DNA from: Halomonas organivorans | Lineage (GTDB): Bacteria > Pseudomonadota > Gammaproteobacteria > Pseudomonadales > Halomonadaceae | Direction: 5' to 3' | DNA: 52,977 bases | NCBI RefSeq assembly: GCF_014192055.1 | Contig: NZ_JACHXM010000026.1 | Location: forward strand, 1-52,977 | In this document: positions 50,377 to 52,977 of the stretch, piece by piece | Layout of the letters: each line of letters opens with the position of its first letter | Position numbering within the stretch: position 1 is the stretch's first letter | Program-made: the position numbers and the translations under genes | The notes under the pieces: model-generated | Told to the model about the DNA's origin: nothing | Seen by the model: only the letters and a program-made list of their open reading frames with translations | Databases searched by the model: none

Positions 50377-52552
50377 CGGCGACGCCTCCGTTGCTGCCTC
50401 CACCGGCATCGGGTTGGCTTTCTTCCTCTTCGCTACCCGGTGCGGGCTGGGCGGTGCCGGTGTTGAGCAAGACGTCATCGGGGCCGTCGACATGCACCGT
50501 GGTGCCGGCCTTGACGTGGATCTCGCCGGCGTCGAGGTAGATCGCGTCCTCGGTGAGCACCAACCGGCTGTTGCCGACCTGCAGGGTCAACTGGTTGCCG
50601 GCCTCGAGGGTGATGTTGCGACCGACGTTGAGGGAGTGGTTGAGGCCGACCTGGCTGGTCTGGCTGAGCCCGACGAAAGTGTTCATCAGCGCCCCCACAT
50701 TCAGGCTGTAGCCGAGCCCGACGTTCTCCATGCGCCCCATGCCGACGTTTTGCATGTAGGCCATGTTGACGGTTTCGGTCTTGTTCTTGCCGATGCGGGT
50801 GGAGGCGTTCTTGCCCACTTGGGTCGACTGGTTCTTGCCGATGGTATTGGTTTCGTTGCCGTCGACCGTCTTGCGGCGGTTCTGGTGCACGGTATGGGTT
50901 TCGTTGCCGTCCACGGTGTGCACTTCATGGCGGTGGACGAGGTGGGTCTCGTCGCGGTCGATGTCGGTGGTGCGGTCGCGATAGACGTGCAGGGTGTTAT
51001 CGCGCTTGATGTCCTCGGTGCGGTCGTTGAGGGTCAGCAGGTCGAAGTCTTTCTGGGCGTGCAGCCAGACCTGTTCCCGGTCTTTCTCGTCCTCGAAGCG
51101 CAGTTCGTTGAAACCGTCGCCCTTGTGGGTCTGGGTGCGGATGCTGGTACGCGTCTTGTTGGCGGGTAGCGCGTCCGTCGGCGTGTTGACCGCATGGTAG
51201 GTACGGCCGGTGATGATGGGCTGGTCGGGGTCTCCTTCGAGAAAGGAGACGATGACTTCATGGCCGATGCGCGGAATGGCCATGGCGCCGTAGCCGGGGC
51301 CGGCCCAACCCTGGGAGACGCGCAGCCAGGCGCTGCTTTTTTCGTCGCCGGGGGCGTTGCGGTCCCACGGAAAGCGCACCTTGACGCGGCCGTGCTCGTC
51401 GCAATAGATCTCTTCACCGGGCGGCCCGACCACGAAGGCCATTTGCGGGCCGTCGACCCGGGGGCGCGGGTTGGGTTTAGGCCGCCAGGTGCGATCGTCG
51501 GGCACCAGGCTCAGGGTGTTGTGATAGCGGGTCATGCCGCTGGCGTCGGCGGCGTCTTCCTCGAGGGACTGCGGCTGCTGGCCGTGATGCGTTACCGCGA
51601 TGACTTGCCAGCCGCGATTGAGGCTGCGGGTCTCGTGCTGAGTGAGGGTGAAGCGATGGCCGGGTGCCAGGGCCGGAATGTCGCTTTCGGCTTCGGCCGT
51701 TGCCGCATCGCCTCGCAGGTGCTCGAGGCGGATGCGGGCGAAGGACGCCCCGGAGGCATCGGCCTTGTAACGCCCCGGGGCGTCGTAGTGCTCATAGTGG
51801 CCACCGTCGCCGGTCTGGTGAGCGTGCTGCAGGCCGTAGGCGGGGTTCTTGAAGGTGTAGTCCTTGAGCGTGCCGGCATTCGAACGTAGCCGAGCGACCT
51901 GGCGCAGCCTGCGCACGTGCGCATGGGGGGCGGTGCCGCCGGCCCGATGGTGGTAGGGCAGCTCTCCCAGGCTGATCAGAACCTGCGGGGAGTCGGCGAG
52001 CACGAGGCGATGCATGCCGCCCTCCACGTCTTCGAACTCGTGGAAGTAGAAGATCCCTTCCTCGGCGGCCAGCCGTTCGAAAAAGGCCAGGTGGCTTTCC
52101 CGGTATTGCACGCAATACTCGCGTTCGGATGGCTGGCGCCGGGTGGCGAAGGCGACATCGGTGATGCCCATATCCTCGCACAACTGGGTCAGGATGGTGT
52201 TAGGCGAGATCTTCTGGAAGATGCGTGAATCCTGGCGCAGCGCCAGCCGCCAAAGTGCTGGGCGGATCACCACGTCATAGCGCGTGCGACGATGGCCGCG
52301 GTCTCCGCGGGCGAACTCGGTCACGACACCATGCACGCGGCGTTGCGGAACACCATGTTCCCAGATGGTGAGCGTCGCGTACTGGTCGAGCAGTGAATCA
52401 GGCTCGAGGCCATCGTCGCGGCTGGCGAACGCAATATTGATCTCGAAGGGCGTGGACATCATTTCGTGAAGCGTGAACTCGACGACCGCGATATCGGTGT
52501 CGGAATGGCTCGCGATCTTCAGCGTGAACTGCCAACGATGTTGAGAGGACAT
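50360..52552 (-). CDS. vgrG: Type VI secretion spike protein VgrG (TssI)
   Basis: A 730-residue protein with the gp27-like base (about 1-380: FTLHEMMSTPFEINI, VHGVVTEFARGD, REYCVQYRESHLAFFERLAAEEGIFY), the OB-like gp5 part (GEEIYCDEHGRVKVRFPWDR...SSAWLRVSQGWAG, IPRIGHEVIVSFLEGDPDQPIITGR), and a beta-helical needle of short repeats (VDGNET, IGKN, NVGxG) ending in DUF2345-like strands. No extra toxin domain is attached. It forms the trimeric tip of the T6SS tube. The start at 52552 gives MSSQHRWQF with AGGAG upstream. Downstream are the adaptor and effector. Confidence 0.95.
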   Translation of the reverse strand: MSSQHRWQFTLKIASHSDTDIAVVEFTLHEMMSTPFEINIAFASRDDGLEPDSLLDQYATLTIWEHGVPQRRVHGVVTEFARGDRGHRRTRYDVVIRPALWRLALRQDSRIFQKISPNTILTQLCEDMGITDVAFATRRQPSEREYCVQYRESHLAFFERLAAEEGIFYFHEFEDVEGGMHRLVLADSPQVLISLGELPYHHRAGGTAPHAHVRRLRQVARLRSNAGTLKDYTFKNPAYGLQHAHQTGDGGHYEHYDAPGRYKADASGASFARIRLEHLRGDAATAEAESDIPALAPGHRFTLTQHETRSLNRGWQVIAVTHHGQQPQSLEEDAADASGMTRYHNTLSLVPDDRTWRPKPNPRPRVDGPQMAFVVGPPGEEIYCDEHGRVKVRFPWDRNAPGDEKSSAWLRVSQGWAGPGYGAMAIPRIGHEVIVSFLEGDPDQPIITGRTYHAVNTPTDALPANKTRTSIRTQTHKGDGFNELRFEDEKDREQVWLHAQKDFDLLTLNDRTEDIKRDNTLHVYRDRTTDIDRDETHLVHRHEVHTVDGNETHTVHQNRRKTVDGNETNTIGKNQSTQVGKNASTRIGKNKTETVNMAYMQNVGMGRMENVGLGYSLNVGALMNTFVGLSQTSQVGLNHSLNVGRNITLEAGNQLTLQVGNSRLVLTEDAIYLDAGEIHVKAGTTVHVDGPDDVLLNTGTAQPAPGSEEEESQPDAGGGSNGGVADGSCF

Positions 52553-52596
52553 GAAAGTGGATCTCCTGGCACCAGTAACGTCCATGTGCGGTACGA

Positions 52597-52617
52597 AGCC
52601 CCACATGGCGTGGGGCT
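52597..52617 (-). promoter_or_regulatory. Intercistronic stem-loop between hcp and vgrG
   Basis: AGCCCCAC (52597-52604) and GTGGGGCT (52610-52617) form a perfect 8-bp stem 9 bases after the hcp stop and 45 bases before vgrG. It lacks a T-run. A partial terminator or an mRNA-stabilising hairpin would explain why Hcp is needed in far larger amounts than VgrG. Confidence 0.5.
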
Positions 52618-52626
52618 CAGGAGGCC

Positions 52627-52977
52627 TTAGGCCTCGATCGGGGCGCGCCAGTCGTCGGAGCCGGAGGTGCCGGCGACGGTGTGCTCCCAGTCGATCTTGC
52701 GATAGGCCAGGGACACGTCCATCAGTTGGGTGAACTCAGCGCTGTTGGAATCCTGGGCGTGGGGCATGCGCAGGTTGATGTCGACGATGGTGGCGTCGGT
52801 CAGCGAGGTGGTGAAGAAGTGCTCCTGCTTGCCCTCCACGGAGGTGCGATACCACTTCAGCTCGACGTTGGGCAGCATCTCGCCGGAGGCCAGGGCGTTG
52901 TACATCAGCGGCACGGCCTTGTTCAGGGCCACGGTGAAGATGAACGGCTTGTGGGCGCGCTGGCCGGCGGGCTGGCC
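52627..52977 (-). CDS. hcp: Type VI secretion tube protein Hcp (partial, 5' end beyond window)
   Basis: The last 116 residues of an Hcp-family protein: HKPFIFTVALNKAVPLMYNAL at the visible start, WYRTSVEGKQEHFFTTSLTDA, VDINLRMPHAQD, and the end YRKIDWEHTVAGTSGSDDW. Hcp hexamers stack into the inner tube of the T6SS and are secreted. The frame is open to the right window edge, so about 50 N-terminal residues are missing. It is the first visible gene of the hcp-vgrG-adaptor-effector-immunity series. Confidence 0.93.
   Translation of the reverse strand, partial: GQPAGQRAHKPFIFTVALNKAVPLMYNALASGEMLPNVELKWYRTSVEGKQEHFFTTSLTDATIVDINLRMPHAQDSNSAEFTQLMDVSLAYRKIDWEHTVAGTSGSDDWRAPIEA

Overview
The window looks like a piece of a GC-rich gammaproteobacterial chromosome, most likely Halomonas or a close relative. 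The evidence is indirect: high GC content, a Gammaproteobacteria-type order for ffh-ypjD-corB and rpsP-rimM-trmD-rplS, a Pseudomonas/Halomonas-type order xerD-dsbC-hom-thrC-recJ, and a phaB acetoacetyl-CoA reductase that points to polyhydroxyalkanoate synthesis. Species assignment is inference, because no database search was possible.

Layout. Positions 1-90 hold the 3' end of a 5S rRNA gene and its terminator, so an rRNA operon lies to the left. Positions 485-15400 carry single genes and short operons of housekeeping or poorly characterised function: a Tim44-like membrane protein, an isochorismatase-family hydrolase, YaaA, an aldo/keto reductase, a Sel1-repeat protein, a DEDD exonuclease, a quinone oxidoreductase, a LOG-family protein, a 40-residue membrane peptide, a DUF501 protein, YbaK, a thioesterase, a SulP transporter, an HNH protein, a PatB-type lyase, a CnoX-like thioredoxin and a DUF3750 protein. 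Positions 15400-15850 hold an initiator tRNA-fMet gene on the minus strand, trailed by tandem 103-bp copies of its own 3' end and terminator. Then follow phaB, a giant DUF349 protein, minCDE, sbcB, an M16 protease coupled to a SRAP/YedK homologue that has lost its active-site residues, a TetR-plsC pair, corB-ypjD, ffh, the rpsP-rimM-trmD-rplS operon and the xerD-dsbC-hom-thrC-recJ block.

From 41105 to the right edge the window changes character. It is a type VI secretion effector island read entirely leftward: hcp (cut by the window end), vgrG, a DUF2169 adaptor, and a PAAR-like effector with a C-terminal WHH nuclease, followed by its SUKH-type immunity gene. Downstream lies a chain of displaced toxin/immunity cassettes in different stages of decay: an AHH-type nuclease remnant with an amber codon plus an ankyrin immunity gene; a 34-codon putative toxin tail plus a frameshifted YezG-like immunity gene; an IS481-type transposase remnant; a 5'-truncated PoNe nuclease with two PoNi immunity genes; and a second, smaller PoNe fragment with one PoNi gene and the stump of another. 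The toxin genes lack their own 5' ends, while most immunity genes are intact.

The strongest observation is a 499-bp perfect direct repeat shared by the live effector (48234-48732) and the truncated PoNe copy (44514-45012). It is in register, so one recombination event would rebuild a complete PAAR-PoNe effector from the stored tail. The island reads as a record, and possibly a working reservoir, of effector C-terminal replacement.
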